Source of the DNA: Cyanobacteria bacterium REEB67
Lineage (GTDB): Bacteria > Cyanobacteriota > Vampirovibrionia > Obscuribacterales > Obscuribacteraceae
Assembly (NCBI GenBank): GCA_018971775.1
Contig: JAGXAB010000028.1
Coordinates: forward strand, 1 to 64,000
Direction of reading: 5' to 3'
DNA: 64,000 nt
The translations under genes and the position numbers were made by a program. Below the pieces are notes generated by a model. The model saw nothing but the letters and a program-made list of their open reading frames with translations, was not told the origin of the DNA and did not search any database. Positions 44,948-54,869 of this stretch are shown here, in pieces; position 1 is the stretch's first letter, and every line of letters begins with the position of its first letter.

Positions 44948-46153
44948 TTATTTTCCGAGCAGGATGTGTCGGAGGTCGTTGGTAAAGCCGAGCAGGAAAA
45001 CAGCGATCAGCAGAAAGAAGAAGATGCTGTAGAGCCTCCCTTTGATCTTGGCGTCGAGTGGTTTGCCCATCACTTTTTCAATCAAGAAAAAGACCACATG
45101 CCCACCGTCGAGAACGGGAAGCGGCAGCAAATTCATCACGATCAAGTTGACCGAAATAATCACGAGAAACCAGACGAAATTGAAGACACCCTGGCCGTAT
45201 GCGGACGCGCCCATCTGGACGATACCGACGATGCCGCGCACTTCCATGGCCGAAGCCGGGATGGCGGCTGGCCGCGGTACGATATGGAGCATCATGCCGA
45301 AACCCTGGACGGTCTGGCCAAGGACGTCGGTCGTAACGCGGCCGGCGTCATAAGCGGCTCTGGTGAGCGGCACCGGAGTGTATATCTGCTCGCCGTTGAC
45401 GTCCAGCCTGACGCCGATATGACCGTCATGGTCAGGGGTCATGTTGATGGTCACCTTTTCACTTGCAGCCGTAGCGGCAGGAAAGGTCGGAGCAGAGACA
45501 CCGGACGCAGCGGGAACGGCCCGCTTGACGGTGACGGCAACGCTTTTCCCTTTGTTGGCGCTAAGAGCAGCGGCCAGATCATCAGGACTGACGACGGTTT
45601 TACCGCCTACAGAAACAAAGGTGTCACCGGGCTTGAGACCGGCGTCACGAGCGATTGTCACGCTCGTGCTCAGATCTTTAACCATGGTGCTGTTGACTTT
45701 GGTGCTCGGCTCGCCGAGAGCGGCGAAGAGCACGAAGAGCATGAGCACGGCGCCGATGAAGTTGAAGGTTACACCAGCCAGAGCAACGGCGATGCGCTTC
45801 CACACGGGGAAGAAACGCAGTTCTTTGAGCTCGACGCCCTGTTGTTCGAGCAACTCTTTGGCGGTCGTCTCGTCCTGCATTTCGGGCAATGAGACATAGC
45901 CACCGGCAAGAATGGGAGAGAGCCGAAACTCGGTGTCCCAGAAACGACCAAGGACGACGGACCACTTACGCGGACCGAAGCCGATCGAAAAGACCGGCGT
46001 CTGAAAGCCGAGCAAACGAGCAACGATCCAGTGACCGGCCTCGTGGATGGTAATCAGAAAAGTCAGACTGAGGATCATCACGAAGATGCCCAGCAGTGGT
46101 GACGCCGCAAACATAGAGCCAAACGCGGTACTAAATGCAGCTAATGGATGCAT
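44948..46153 (-). CDS. rseP: RseP-type site-2 intramembrane metalloprotease
   Basis: About 401 residues. Zinc motif H37-E-A-G-H41 in the first membrane helix (LTFLITIHEAGHWIVARLLG), then GFGPRKWSV, one PDZ domain (DAGLKPGDTFVSVGGKTV) and the second active-site segment NLLPLPVLDGGH near the C-terminus. It cleaves membrane-bound substrates such as anti-sigma factors or signal peptide remnants. GAGG stands before ATG 46153. It follows ftsH by 117 bases on the same strand. The symbol denotes the family. Confidence 0.85.
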   Translation of the reverse strand: MHPLAAFSTAFGSMFAASPLLGIFVMILSLTFLITIHEAGHWIVARLLGFQTPVFSIGFGPRKWSVVLGRFWDTEFRLSPILAGGYVSLPEMQDETTAKELLEQQGVELKELRFFPVWKRIAVALAGVTFNFIGAVLMLFVLFAALGEPSTKVNSTMVKDLSTSVTIARDAGLKPGDTFVSVGGKTVVSPDDLAAALSANKGKSVAVTVKRAVPAASGVSAPTFPAATAASEKVTINMTPDHDGHIGVRLDVNGEQIYTPVPLTRAAYDAGRVTTDVLGQTVQGFGMMLHIVPRPAAIPASAMEVRGIVGIVQMGASAYGQGVFNFVWFLVIISVNLIVMNLLPLPVLDGGHVVFFLIEKVMGKPLDAKIKGRLYSIFFFLLIAVFLLGFTNDLRHILLGK

Positions 46154-46270
46154 ACGCACTTCCTCTGCAAAATACCGGAACGGGCCCACCATCAGAGATG
46201 ATGAACCCGCCCGGGCTTTGCAATTGTTGTTGTGATTGTTGATGAGCAGTCGGTCGCTTAGCGGCCGACC

Positions 46271-48385
46271 TTACTTGTCGTCGGAGACCTTCGAGTCGTC
46301 TGCATCGGGCGCCACGGGAGCGACCGGAGCGACAGACTCATCGGTGACCACCGGAGCGGTCGGGGCGGTCGGGGCTACCGGAGCAGCCGAGGCAGCGACG
46401 GCAGAGCCAGTGCTGGCGTCGAGCTTGAGCGGCAGGACAACGGCGCAGGCCGACTCGTTGCGGAGCTGACGGAATTCCGGTCCGAGGATCGTTTCCTTCT
46501 CCATCAGCACATCGACGATCTTGGAGAAGCAGTCCTTGTCGCGGATAATCATCGCCTTGACCTCGGCCAGGCACTCTTCGACGATGCGCTTGCATTCATT
46601 GTCGATGTCGTTGGCAAGCTGCGGGCCAAGCTGATGGCCGCTGGCCATCTGCTTACCGAGGAACGGATTGCCGCCGCCTTCGCCGATCGAAATCGGACCG
46701 AGCTTGGACATGCCGAATTCGGTGACCATGCGATGAGCGATGCTCCACGCCTGCTTGAAGTCGTTGGAGGCGCCGGTGTCGATCGTGTTCAGGATGACTT
46801 CCTGAGCGGCGCGGCCACCCATCGCCATCTTGATACGAGCGCGCATGTTGCCGTCGGTGTAACCGTAGCGATCGCCCGAAGGCATCGACATGGTGTAACC
46901 AAGCGCACGCGCGCGCGGCACGATCGTGATTTTGGTGACCGGGTCGCCACCCATATCACGCTCGAACATGTCCTGGGAAATCCAGGCGTGTCCGAGTTCG
47001 TGCACGGCGGTGTTGAGCATGTCGAGACGCGACATGCGCTTGGCCCGGCCTTCCTTCTTGGGACCCATCTGGACGCGGTCGGAAGCCTCATCGAGGTCTT
47101 CCAGCGTGATTTCCTCGGCCACCTTGGAAAGCTCGGAGCGACCGGCGCCCTTGGCGCTCAGTTCCTTGAGCTGCTTCTCTATGCGGTCGTCGGCGACGCG
47201 CGCACCTTCGTTCATCAGCTCGGCGAGCTGAGCACCCGAGAATCCGGGAGTATTGGAAGCGATCACATCGAGATCAACGCCCGGCGCGAGCTTCTTACCG
47301 CGGGCATGCACCTGGAGGATGCCGATACGGCCATGCTTGTCCGGCGCATCGACGAGGATGTGCAGACCGAGACGACCGGGACGGGTCAGAGCCGGATCGA
47401 GAATGTCCGGACGGTTGGTGGCGGCCATGATGATCAGGCCTTCATTGTCCTTGAAACCGTCCATCTCGACCAGGATCTGGTTGAGGGTCTGTTCGCGCTC
47501 GTCGTTGCCACCACCAACACCGGTACCGCGCTGACGGCCGACGGCATCGATTTCGTCGATGAAGAGCACGGCGGGACGCTTCTCGCGCCCCTTGGAGAAG
47601 AAGTCGCGGACGCGCGCGGCACCGACACCGACGTACATTTCCACGAAGTCCGAACCGGAAATCTCGTGGAATTCGGCACCCGCTTCGCCGGCCACAGCCT
47701 TGGCGAGCAGGGTCTTACCGTTGCCGGGATCACCGATCAGCAGCACGCCGGATGGCGCCTTGCCGCCGAGACGCTTCAAACGGCCCGGGTTGCGGAGATA
47801 GCTGACGATCTGCATCAGCTCATTCTTCGCCTCTTCCGCACCGGCCACGTCCTTGAACGTGACAATCTGCTGCGACTTGGGCGAGTCCTTGATCTTGGCG
47901 ATCTGGGCACGCTGGTTGTTGGCGGCATTGCCGACACCACGCATGACGAACCAGATCACGCCGAAGATGAGGATCATCGGCAGGAAGCCGAGCAGCACAT
48001 CGAGGAAGCCCTTACTGGTCTTGCTGGCGTCCTGAGGGACGTTGGCCTTAGCCGCGGCTTCGAGGATCTTGCTCGTGCCGGCTTCGCCGGGCACTTCGAC
48101 GGTCGACTTGTGACCATCGGTATGGAGGACGACGACCTGCTGGACGTTGCCGTTATCGTCCTTGACGAATGTTAGATGTTTGATGTCCTTGGAGTCATTG
48201 TTGAGTTCGTTGGTGAGCGTGTCGTAGCCGATCACGTCATCAGCGGGAACGACCGTCGTCACCGTTTTGCCGTTCACCATGGTAGTGGTGGTGCCGGCCT
48301 GCCGGGTCTGTTGCTGGAACATCGGTCCAAGCAGCAGAGCACCGCAAACAATGGCGATTATCGCGAAGATTGTTTTTCGATTCAT
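46271..48385 (-). CDS. ftsH: Divergent FtsH membrane AAA+ protease
   Basis: 704 residues. N-terminal and second membrane helix ([31 protein letters not shown]), AAA module and M41 protease. P-loop is G218-D-P-G-N-G-K-T where GPPGTGKT is usual. Pore loop MYVG (Y251) replaces MFVG. Walker B FIDEID is intact. In the second region of homology RPGRLGLH replaces RPGRFDRQ, so one of the two arginine fingers is missing (L341). The zinc site is intact (H462-E-L-G-H466, D542). The C-terminus is an Ala/Pro/Val/Asp-rich tail. It probably degrades membrane proteins, but the ATPase may depend on a partner subunit. Codon use is strongly C/G-ending. Confidence 0.85.
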   Translation of the reverse strand: MNRKTIFAIIAIVCGALLLGPMFQQQTRQAGTTTTMVNGKTVTTVVPADDVIGYDTLTNELNNDSKDIKHLTFVKDDNGNVQQVVVLHTDGHKSTVEVPGEAGTSKILEAAAKANVPQDASKTSKGFLDVLLGFLPMILIFGVIWFVMRGVGNAANNQRAQIAKIKDSPKSQQIVTFKDVAGAEEAKNELMQIVSYLRNPGRLKRLGGKAPSGVLLIGDPGNGKTLLAKAVAGEAGAEFHEISGSDFVEMYVGVGAARVRDFFSKGREKRPAVLFIDEIDAVGRQRGTGVGGGNDEREQTLNQILVEMDGFKDNEGLIIMAATNRPDILDPALTRPGRLGLHILVDAPDKHGRIGILQVHARGKKLAPGVDLDVIASNTPGFSGAQLAELMNEGARVADDRIEKQLKELSAKGAGRSELSKVAEEITLEDLDEASDRVQMGPKKEGRAKRMSRLDMLNTAVHELGHAWISQDMFERDMGGDPVTKITIVPRARALGYTMSMPSGDRYGYTDGNMRARIKMAMGGRAAQEVILNTIDTGASNDFKQAWSIAHRMVTEFGMSKLGPISIGEGGGNPFLGKQMASGHQLGPQLANDIDNECKRIVEECLAEVKAMIIRDKDCFSKIVDVLMEKETILGPEFRQLRNESACAVVLPLKLDASTGSAVAASAAPVAPTAPTAPVVTDESVAPVAPVAPDADDSKVSDDK

Positions 48386-48464
48386 ATGAGCCTCTCAGTC
48401 AAGAGTCGGAGCAATAAGCTCCGCAGGGAGCGTTACGCTCCTGTTGAAGATGGTGGGGAAGAAC

Positions 48465-49043
48465 TCAGGAGAGCACTGCCGTGGGCGGAGCGTCATCGGC
48501 CTTGGGAGGACGGATGACGCCGAGCTTGATCATGCGAGCACGGGTCACCTCTTCCGCCGTCGTATTGCCCCACTCCTGGGCAGCAAAAAGCTGCTCGAAG
48601 AGCGCGGTTTCGACGGGGTGGCCGATTTCGGCCCAGGCGGCGATCGTCTCCGGCTGACCGGCGACACGCTGGCCGCGACGGCTCAGATAGGCCTCGCCGG
48701 TGATCACGTTGAAGGTATATTCGACGCGCTCGGCGGCATCGAGTTCGTCCTTGGCGGCGCGCAGGCCGATCGAGGCGAGACGTGCGGGCTGGCCGATCTT
48801 GGCCCATTCCTCACGGCTGCGATCGCTTCCTTCGACGACGGTGCCGTCAGCAGCCACGAGAATGTGACCACTCGATGCATCCGGCGTAACGACGTAGCGA
48901 TACTTGCCATTGCTCTTCTTCGAACCATCGGCAAGCTCAAGCGCCTTGACCCAGGATTTCAGTCCGAAGATCATGAAGCCTTTGGCCTTCTTGAGGGAAC
49001 GTGCCGGGTCGACAGAAGCCGGGGATTTCCGGTTCTTTTGCAT
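48465..49043 (-). CDS. Hypothetical protein with internal duplication
   Basis: About 192 residues, soluble. Residues about 50-98 and 100-150 look like two copies of one unit: GHILVAADGTVVEGSDRSRE-EWAKIGQPARLASI and GEAYLSRRGQRVAGQPETI-AAWAEIGHPVETAL. The shared W-A-x-I-G-x-P stands out. No known family. AAGGAA precedes ATG 49043. It is 79 bases upstream of ftsH on the same strand, so it may be first in that operon. Confidence 0.6.
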   Translation of the reverse strand: MQKNRKSPASVDPARSLKKAKGFMIFGLKSWVKALELADGSKKSNGKYRYVVTPDASSGHILVAADGTVVEGSDRSREEWAKIGQPARLASIGLRAAKDELDAAERVEYTFNVITGEAYLSRRGQRVAGQPETIAAWAEIGHPVETALFEQLFAAQEWGNTTAEEVTRARMIKLGVIRPPKADDAPPTAVLS

Positions 49044-49935
49044 TATGTATTCCTTTCGGTCGGTGAAACGACAGGTCAAACGACCTGCCGCAGTTATTTT
49101 TCGGGTCTTTTATGTTTGCCTCCGTCGATGGAACCCATGACCATCGACAGCGCGTCAAGAGTGGCACTGGCTCAAACGAGCAAGCACCAGATTGGTTTGA
49201 ACCGCAGCCCTTCTTCAAAGCGGTTCCGAAATCGAAAGCAACGCGGCCATCGACTTCTAACCACCACAGGACGCGTGCCACAAAGGCAATTCACCGCTGT
49301 AAAAGCGTGCGCCGCATAGAAACCCACAGGGATCTCTATCTTCTGGAAAACTCTTTCAACTCTGGAAACGATATGCGATAACCAGTGCAAGGAGCTTTAG
49401 GTGGCTGAAGCAAAACCCGTGATAGACCCGAGAACGGAAGTTCTCGTAAAAATTAAAGCTCAAGATGCGTGATTGAGGCTCTTGGTTAATTTGGGTCTGG
49501 AAGGGGAGAAGAAGGGTACTGAACGAAGTTACGAATGACGGCCGTCTACAAGCAAGAACATCGATCTAACTTCACTTAATAAAGAGCCTGCTTTTAATAA
49601 GAGCCTGATCACGCAGCAATACACCGAGCTATCGGATGCGTTGCAAGAGCCGGAGCCGGAGAAGTAAAGAGCCGCGGATACAGCCGCAGCAATTAGCGCG
49701 GCACCTTTAACTTGACATCAAGCGGCTCAGGTCATCCTGGATCGCCTTGCCAAGCGAATCTTGCCAAGCGCTGCCGTGAGCCTCGCAATTTGCGCAACAC
49801 GAGCACAGGACGGAAGCCAAGCACCCGCGGAAAAAGGCAGTCAAATTCAGCAAACATACAGGTCAATAGCAGCTTTTGCTGATACATTCAATAATCCGAA
49901 GCCAGAGCCAGTGATATACGACGAAGAGGCCGCCA
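49044..49935. other. Long intergenic region
   Basis: About 890 bases without a convincing gene. Short frames occur (for example an 87-codon plus frame from 49761 overlapping the btpA start), but none has a family look or a good start. It may hold decayed coding sequence around 49380-49660. Promoters for both flanking genes should lie here. Confidence 0.5.
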
Positions 49936-50754
49936 ATGCTCAAGCAATTATTCGACGCAGAAAAACCAGTGATCGGTGTCGTGCACCTTTTGCCACTGCC
50001 CGGCTCGCCAAGATTCACCGGTGATCTCGAAGCAGTTTTGCTACGCGCCGAGCAAGAAGCGACAGCACTGGCAAGCGGTGGCGCCCACGGTATCATCATC
50101 GAAAATTTCTTCGACACGCCTTTTGTCAAAAATCGGGTTGATACGGCAACCGCTTGCGCCATGACACTTGCGGTCAAAAGAATTGCCACCATCTGCGATC
50201 TGCCGATTGGTGTCAATGTCCTGCGCAACGATGGTCTGACAGCCCTGGCCGTTGCCGCCACCGGCGGCGCTCAATTTATCCGGGTCAATGTCCTGAGCGG
50301 CGCCATGGTCACAGACCAGGGACTGATCGAAGGCGAGGCACACGACCTTCACATGTATCGCCGCGTGCTCTCGGCCCAGGGCTCGGTGCGCATCCTCGCC
50401 GACGTCATGGTCAAACATGCCAGCCCTCTTGGCGTGGGCACGGACATCGCTCAGGCGGCCAAAGACACAGTCTTGCGCGGCCTGGCCGACGGCCTGATCG
50501 TCAGCGGTGCGGCGACAGGATCGCCACCCAACTGGGATGATTTGAACAAAGTGCGCCAGGCTCTGCCCGACACACCTATTCTGATCGGCAGCGGTGCCAG
50601 CATCGACAACTGCAGTGCCTTGCTTGCCATTGCCAATGGTGTCATCGTCGCCAGCTCACTTAAGCGTCAGGGACTGGTACAAAACCCGATCGATGTCGAG
50701 CGCGTAAGGGCCTTAGTCAAAGCCGTCCAGGCTGGACACAAAGAAGAAGTCTGA
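49936..50754 (+). CDS. btpA: BtpA-family protein
   Basis: 272 residues with the BtpA/SgcQ TIM-barrel pattern: VIGVVHLLPLPGSPRF, GAHGIIIENFFDTPF, LPIGVNVLRNDGLTALAVAA, FIRVNVLSGAMVTDQGLIEG and ILIGSGASIDN. In cyanobacteria BtpA is needed for photosystem I accumulation, but homologues occur in non-photosynthetic organisms and their reaction is unknown. No photosynthesis gene is seen here, so the ancestral role must differ. GAGG lies before the ATG. Confidence 0.85.
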   Translation: MLKQLFDAEKPVIGVVHLLPLPGSPRFTGDLEAVLLRAEQEATALASGGAHGIIIENFFDTPFVKNRVDTATACAMTLAVKRIATICDLPIGVNVLRNDGLTALAVAATGGAQFIRVNVLSGAMVTDQGLIEGEAHDLHMYRRVLSAQGSVRILADVMVKHASPLGVGTDIAQAAKDTVLRGLADGLIVSGAATGSPPNWDDLNKVRQALPDTPILIGSGASIDNCSALLAIANGVIVASSLKRQGLVQNPIDVERVRALVKAVQAGHKEEV

Positions 50755-50831
50755 CGGTTTCCAGCTCGGCCCAATGTTTAGCTGGCGCGGTATTGGTCGC
50801 CGGCAATCGCAGCGCGACTCCGTCGCGCCAC

Positions 50832-51647
50832 TCACTCGGGCGGCTCGGCCGGTCCACCGAAAAATTGGTGCTGCTGCCGCTCCTGGCGATCGACCATGTC
50901 TTTGAAAGCACTTAAGTCATTTTCGGATCGAAGCTCGCCCAAAATCCGATCGAAATCGGCATCGGCCTGATACATCCAACATTTCACCCGGTCCACCCAG
51001 ATCACCATATCGACAACAGAGCGACTGATGTCCTCGTTGTCCTGCTTGAGCCGCGCCACCACCCAGTCCGGCAGCTCGACCTGATTGCCGCGCGCACCGG
51101 GACCGGGAGCGCTTTCGACGATGCCGCTCGAGAGCCAGTATGCGACAGTATGGACAAATTCACGGCGAGAAAGCCCGAGCGATGCCAGCGCATCGGCCAG
51201 AGTACGCACACCGTCGAGCCTGTCGACACCAACGAGGCTACTCCCCGCCTCCAGATCTTCCTGTCCGCTTTTAGAGAGTCGCAAAACAGACCGGGGGCTG
51301 ATACCAAGCTCACTTAAATAATTTTTGTCCTGGGCGTAGAGAAGGCCTTCTCGCAGCATTTTTTCAAAGGTATCGTCACGACCGGAAAAAGTAATCGTGC
51401 GAGGGATGTCACCAATCTGCCCTTCAGAAAAAGCGAAAGTGCCGCTCTCCCACAAAAAAAGCTCGAAGAGAGCATCTTTACCTGTCACACCTTCCGCTTC
51501 GACATGTACCGGATAGCCTTCCTCGATGAAGATCGAAGCCTGGCGCGCCCCTTGCAATAAAGTGATGCGTCCGGACAAGCCCCCACTCCTGACAAGCTGG
51601 AGGAGATTGGCAAAATTGACCTTGGATAGTTCGCCCGATAGCTGCAT
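50832..51647 (-). CDS. PATAN (DUF4388) domain protein
   Basis: 271 residues. The N-terminal 100 match PATAN/DUF4388 domains: MQLSGELSKVNFANLLQLVR, LSGRITLLQGARQASIFIEE and DALFELFLWESGTFAF. These domains regulate motility, polarity and signalling in cyanobacteria and other phyla, often with response regulators. The rest (about 100-240) is helical and has no named domain. It diverges from proS, sharing a 140-bp upstream region. Confidence 0.75.
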   Translation of the reverse strand: MQLSGELSKVNFANLLQLVRSGGLSGRITLLQGARQASIFIEEGYPVHVEAEGVTGKDALFELFLWESGTFAFSEGQIGDIPRTITFSGRDDTFEKMLREGLLYAQDKNYLSELGISPRSVLRLSKSGQEDLEAGSSLVGVDRLDGVRTLADALASLGLSRREFVHTVAYWLSSGIVESAPGPGARGNQVELPDWVVARLKQDNEDISRSVVDMVIWVDRVKCWMYQADADFDRILGELRSENDLSAFKDMVDRQERQQHQFFGGPAEPPE

Positions 51648-51742
51648 GGTCCTCAGTATAGCGGCTCGCGGGCGATTTGCCCTCTTTGCGCTTCTTACTT
51701 AACGAGAGGCAAAGTGTGCCCTGTGGTCCTACCCTGTTGGGA

Positions 51743-51748
51743 TATACT
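51743..51748 (+). promoter_or_regulatory. Candidate -10 element of proS
   Basis: TATACT preceded by TGGGA, 40 bases before the proS start codon. No convincing -35 was found. A nine-base repeat CTCAGCCAT occurs at 51754 and again over the start codon. Low confidence. Confidence 0.3.
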
Positions 51749-51787
51749 GACCCCTCAGCCATTTCACCAAGGAGTTAACTCTCAGCC

Positions 51788-53275
51788 ATGACTACCCAAG
51801 GGTCAGCCAGTACCGTAAACGACGCCGAGTTGCACAGCGAAGACCTGGAAGAAAAAGGTCTTGACGCTGAAAAAGCGCGCTGGTACACAGACACCGTAAT
51901 CAACGCCGAGCTAGCCGATTACGCGCCGGTCAAAGGCTGCATGGTGATCCGCCCCTATGGCTACGCCCTCTGGGAAAATATCCGCAACGCCCTCGATGAG
52001 ATGATCAAAGAGACAGGTCACCAGAACGCCTATTTCCCGCTTCTCATCCCCGAATCTTTTCTCAAAAAAGAAGCTCAGCACGTCGAAGGCTTCGCCCCCG
52101 AACTCGCCGTCGTCACCCATGGCGGCAACAAAAAGCTCGACGAGCCCCTGATTGTCAGACCGACTTCCGAGACAATCATCAACCATATGTTTGCCAAATG
52201 GGTCCAATCCTGGCGCGATCTGCCCCTGCTGATCAACCAGTGGGCCAATGTCGTACGCTGGGAAATGCGCACCAGACTTTTCCTCCGCACCACCGAGTTT
52301 CTCTGGCAAGAGGGCCACACCGCCCATGCCACGGAAGTGGAAGCGGAAGAAGAAGCGAAGAAAATGCTCGAATGCTATCGCAAGCTGGCTGAAGACTGGA
52401 TGGCCCTGCCTGTTTTGACCGGCGAAAAGACCGAGCGCGAAAGATTTGCCGGTGCCGTGCGCACCTATTGCATCGAAGCGATGATGAGAGACGGCAAGGC
52501 CCTGCAGGCTGGTACATCGCACTTCCTTGGCCAGAATTTCGCCAGGGCCTTCGACATCAAATTCCAGAGTCAGGCCGGTGAGCTCGAATATGCCTGGCAG
52601 ACGAGCTGGGGCGTTTCGACCCGCCTGGTCGGTGCCGTCGTCCTCGGCCATGGTGACGAAAAAGGTCTTGTACTGCCGCCGCGCATTGCACCGATTCAAG
52701 TTGTGATCGTGCCGATCTATAAAACAGACGAAGAAAAAGCTCTGGTCGTCGCCCGTTGCGAAGAAATCAAAGCACTGCTTGCCGCTGAAAAGATCCGCGT
52801 CGAATTCGACAACCGCGACAATTACACCCCCGGTTACAAATTCAACCACTGGGAGCTGCGTGGGGTGCCTCTGCGTCTCAATATCGGACCGAGAGACGTG
52901 GCCAATAATGTCGTCGAGATCGCCCGCCGCGACACCATGGAGAAAATCCGCGGCGTAGCGCAAGGCGGGCTGGTCAACGAAATCAGCGGTTTACTGGTCG
53001 CCATTCAGAAAAATATTTTCGACAAAGCCCTCGCCTTCAGACAGACGAACACTGTCAAAGTGAGCACTTACGACGAATTTAAAAAAGTTCTGGAGAAAGG
53101 CAATGTCTTCATCGAAACGCACTGGGACGGCAGTAGTGACGATGAAGGCAAAGTCAAAGAGGAAACCAAGGCAACGATTCGTGCCGTGCCCTTCAACTTC
53201 GAGCCGGTCGAAGGCAAGTGCATGCTGACAGGACGCCCGACTACCAGACGAGTCATATTCGCTCGCTCTTATTGA
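51788..53275 (+). CDS. proS: Prolyl-tRNA synthetase, archaeal/eukaryotic-like type
   Basis: 495 residues, the length of the short (type 3) ProRS that lacks the large editing insertion of the typical bacterial enzyme. It charges tRNA-Pro. Class II motifs are visible: [14 protein letters not shown] (motif 1 region), [35 protein letters not shown] (motif 2 with catalytic Arg) and [20 protein letters not shown] (motif 3). The C-terminal anticodon-binding region and the final domain ending ARSY are present, though only one of the usual C-terminal zinc cysteines is seen (CMLTGRP). AAGGAG lies 13 bases upstream of the ATG, unusually far. Confidence 0.9.
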   Translation: MTTQGSASTVNDAELHSEDLEEKGLDAEKARWYTDTVINAELADYAPVKGCMVIRPYGYALWENIRNALDEMIKETGHQNAYFPLLIPESFLKKEAQHVEGFAPELAVVTHGGNKKLDEPLIVRPTSETIINHMFAKWVQSWRDLPLLINQWANVVRWEMRTRLFLRTTEFLWQEGHTAHATEVEAEEEAKKMLECYRKLAEDWMALPVLTGEKTERERFAGAVRTYCIEAMMRDGKALQAGTSHFLGQNFARAFDIKFQSQAGELEYAWQTSWGVSTRLVGAVVLGHGDEKGLVLPPRIAPIQVVIVPIYKTDEEKALVVARCEEIKALLAAEKIRVEFDNRDNYTPGYKFNHWELRGVPLRLNIGPRDVANNVVEIARRDTMEKIRGVAQGGLVNEISGLLVAIQKNIFDKALAFRQTNTVKVSTYDEFKKVLEKGNVFIETHWDGSSDDEGKVKEETKATIRAVPFNFEPVEGKCMLTGRPTTRRVIFARSY

Positions 53276-53297
53276 GCCTTATTCTCGAGCCAAAGAA

Positions 53298-53711
53298 ATG
53301 AAACAGAAAATCCAGGACCGCTTGGACGTGCAAGCGCTCAGTGTGCGTTACGCCAATGCTCTCGATTGCGAAGACCTGGAGGCCTGGCTCGAAACATGGG
53401 CTCCAGACGGCGTCTGGGAAGGAGCAGCCGGCCGCTATGTAGGACTGGCTCAGCTGGCCAAGTTGCCGGGGGACCTCGGTGCTCGCGTCCAGGGCAAACG
53501 GCACGTGATGAGCAACTTCGTCGTAACCGGCGAAGGTGACGAGCTGCGCCAGCAGTGTTACATGCTTATTTTTGAAAAAGGCAGCGCCCGGGGTTTGATT
53601 GCCACCGGCGTCTACGAAGACGTTGTAAAGCGTATCCATGGTCAGTGGAAGTTTGCCCATCGCAAACTCGAGCTCAACTTCCAGTTGGCCAATATTTCGG
53701 ACAAGACTTAG
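53298..53711 (+). CDS. SnoaL/NTF2-like protein
   Basis: 137 residues matching the SnoaL-like fold: RLDVQALSVRYANALDCEDL, WLETWAPDGVWEG, HVMSNFVVTGEGDE and GVYEDVVKRIHGQWKFAHRK. These small cone-shaped domains act as isomerases, hydrolases or binding proteins. No active-site assignment is made. It follows proS by 22 bases and may share its transcript. Confidence 0.75.
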   Translation: MKQKIQDRLDVQALSVRYANALDCEDLEAWLETWAPDGVWEGAAGRYVGLAQLAKLPGDLGARVQGKRHVMSNFVVTGEGDELRQQCYMLIFEKGSARGLIATGVYEDVVKRIHGQWKFAHRKLELNFQLANISDKT

Positions 53712-53995
53712 GAAAATCGAGCAGCGCCGCGAAAATTCCGACAGTTAAGCAAGGATCCGGTTACCAAGAGCACCGATTAGCGCATCACTTGGAAACACCT
53801 TCTTCTGCATTTAACTCGCCATCCGCGTGCGCGTCAGACCAGGAAATAATCGCTGGCATATTGCATTGGCGAGGGCTGTGCGCTTAAGGTCGAAATATAA
53901 ATCTTTCCCCAAGAGCCCCCATTTTTAAATCTGGAATTTTCCCACTTAATTTCAAAACTTTCTCTTCAACCGAATAACTAGCATACAGGTGTCTC

Positions 53996-54532
53996 ATGAA
54001 ACGCTTAGCCAAGCAATTCGGGACTTCGCTGGTTAAGGCACTGGTACTCTCACCAACCCTGGTGAAAGACCTGGCAGAATTGCGCGCCCATGGCATCAAA
54101 ATCCGCCGCGTCGACAACAAACTGTCCAACACTTTTGCCGAAAGCGACCCCCGTAAGAAAATCATCTACATCGGCAAGAACTGTCCGATTTCCTACCAGC
54201 TCACTGCCATAGCCCACGAAAAGTATCACGTCCTGACCAGACTGACGCCCGCAGCCGATCCCAACAAAATCAAGCGCGGCCAGTTCGTCAGCGAGTGCTT
54301 CCAGTGCGAAATGAATGCCACCGTCCATGACTTGATGGTCGCCGGCGAATTGCAGGCGGCAGGACTGGAGATGGACGCTCATACCCTCGACCTGCTCACA
54401 GTCTATCAAACAGGCGGCAGGAGGGCTCTGCGCAAGCGCTTGTCCGAAGCCACGACCTCCAACACCGGCCAGACCTACCGCGCGTATTACGGACAGATCT
54501 GGGACGACGCCGAAGAAGCACTCTGGGTTTAG
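53996..54532 (+). CDS. Small zincin-like putative metallopeptidase
   Basis: 178 residues, no signal peptide. H74-E-K-Y-H78 within QLTAIAHEKYHVLTRL is a zincin HExxH motif. E105 (SECFQCEMNATVHDLM), about 27 residues later, is a candidate third zinc ligand, as in IrrE-like or phage-type minimal peptidases. The N-terminus is basic and helical, the C-terminus ends in AYYGQIWDDAEEALWV. Family not recognised. It stands alone, with a 284-bp gap before it. Confidence 0.6.
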   Translation: MKRLAKQFGTSLVKALVLSPTLVKDLAELRAHGIKIRRVDNKLSNTFAESDPRKKIIYIGKNCPISYQLTAIAHEKYHVLTRLTPAADPNKIKRGQFVSECFQCEMNATVHDLMVAGELQAAGLEMDAHTLDLLTVYQTGGRRALRKRLSEATTSNTGQTYRAYYGQIWDDAEEALWV

Positions 54533-54799
54533 GACATGGCAAATAATTGAAGAGAGTCGGGATTTCGAGAGCAAGTTGATTGGCTTGCTCTGATGATTTC
54601 CCGGCTTCTTCAAAAGGCAATAGCTACTAAGCAAAATAGTAAAAAAACACCGAAGAAGAAGAAAGCGGTAGTTCGGAGGGAGCAAAAGGCTCAGGCCGAA
54701 CCTTCCGGGGCTCGCTCTCTAAAATCGGCAATCGAGCCGACCTTAGAAAGCGAGCGTTGGAGTTTCTGTTCGGTTTTATAAACGTGACGGAGAAGAAGA
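54533..54799. other. Short intergenic region
   Basis: No gene seen; low-complexity AAGAAGAAGAAAG at 54650. Both flanking genes end toward it. Confidence 0.4.
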
Positions 54800-54858
54800 G
54801 GGAGCCGGATCGTGATGTCTCTGACGATAGAGCCAGGGCGGGGCACGATCCGGCTCCC
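54800..54858 (-). terminator. Terminator of mxa-like operon 2, bidirectional
   Basis: GGGAGCCGGATCGTG pairs perfectly with CACGATCCGGCTCCC (15 pairs). On the minus strand it is followed by TCTTCTTCTCC, on the plus strand by AGTTTT. It lies 12 bases past the rhomboid stop. Confidence 0.75.
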
Positions 54859-54869
54859 AGTTTTAAATC

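Noticed and set aside
46236-46469. Gly-Ala-Thr collagen-like frame on the plus strand
   Set aside because: It is the reverse of the Ala/Pro/Val tail of FtsH; no start context or continuation.
46634-48175. 513-codon plus-strand frame opposite ftsH
   Set aside because: Antisense shadow of ftsH, which has clear AAA and protease motifs in the other direction.
49112-49381. 89-codon frame in the gap before btpA
   Set aside because: Polar, His/Arg-rich and without ribosome site; overlapping minus frames are equally open, so no coding claim is justified.
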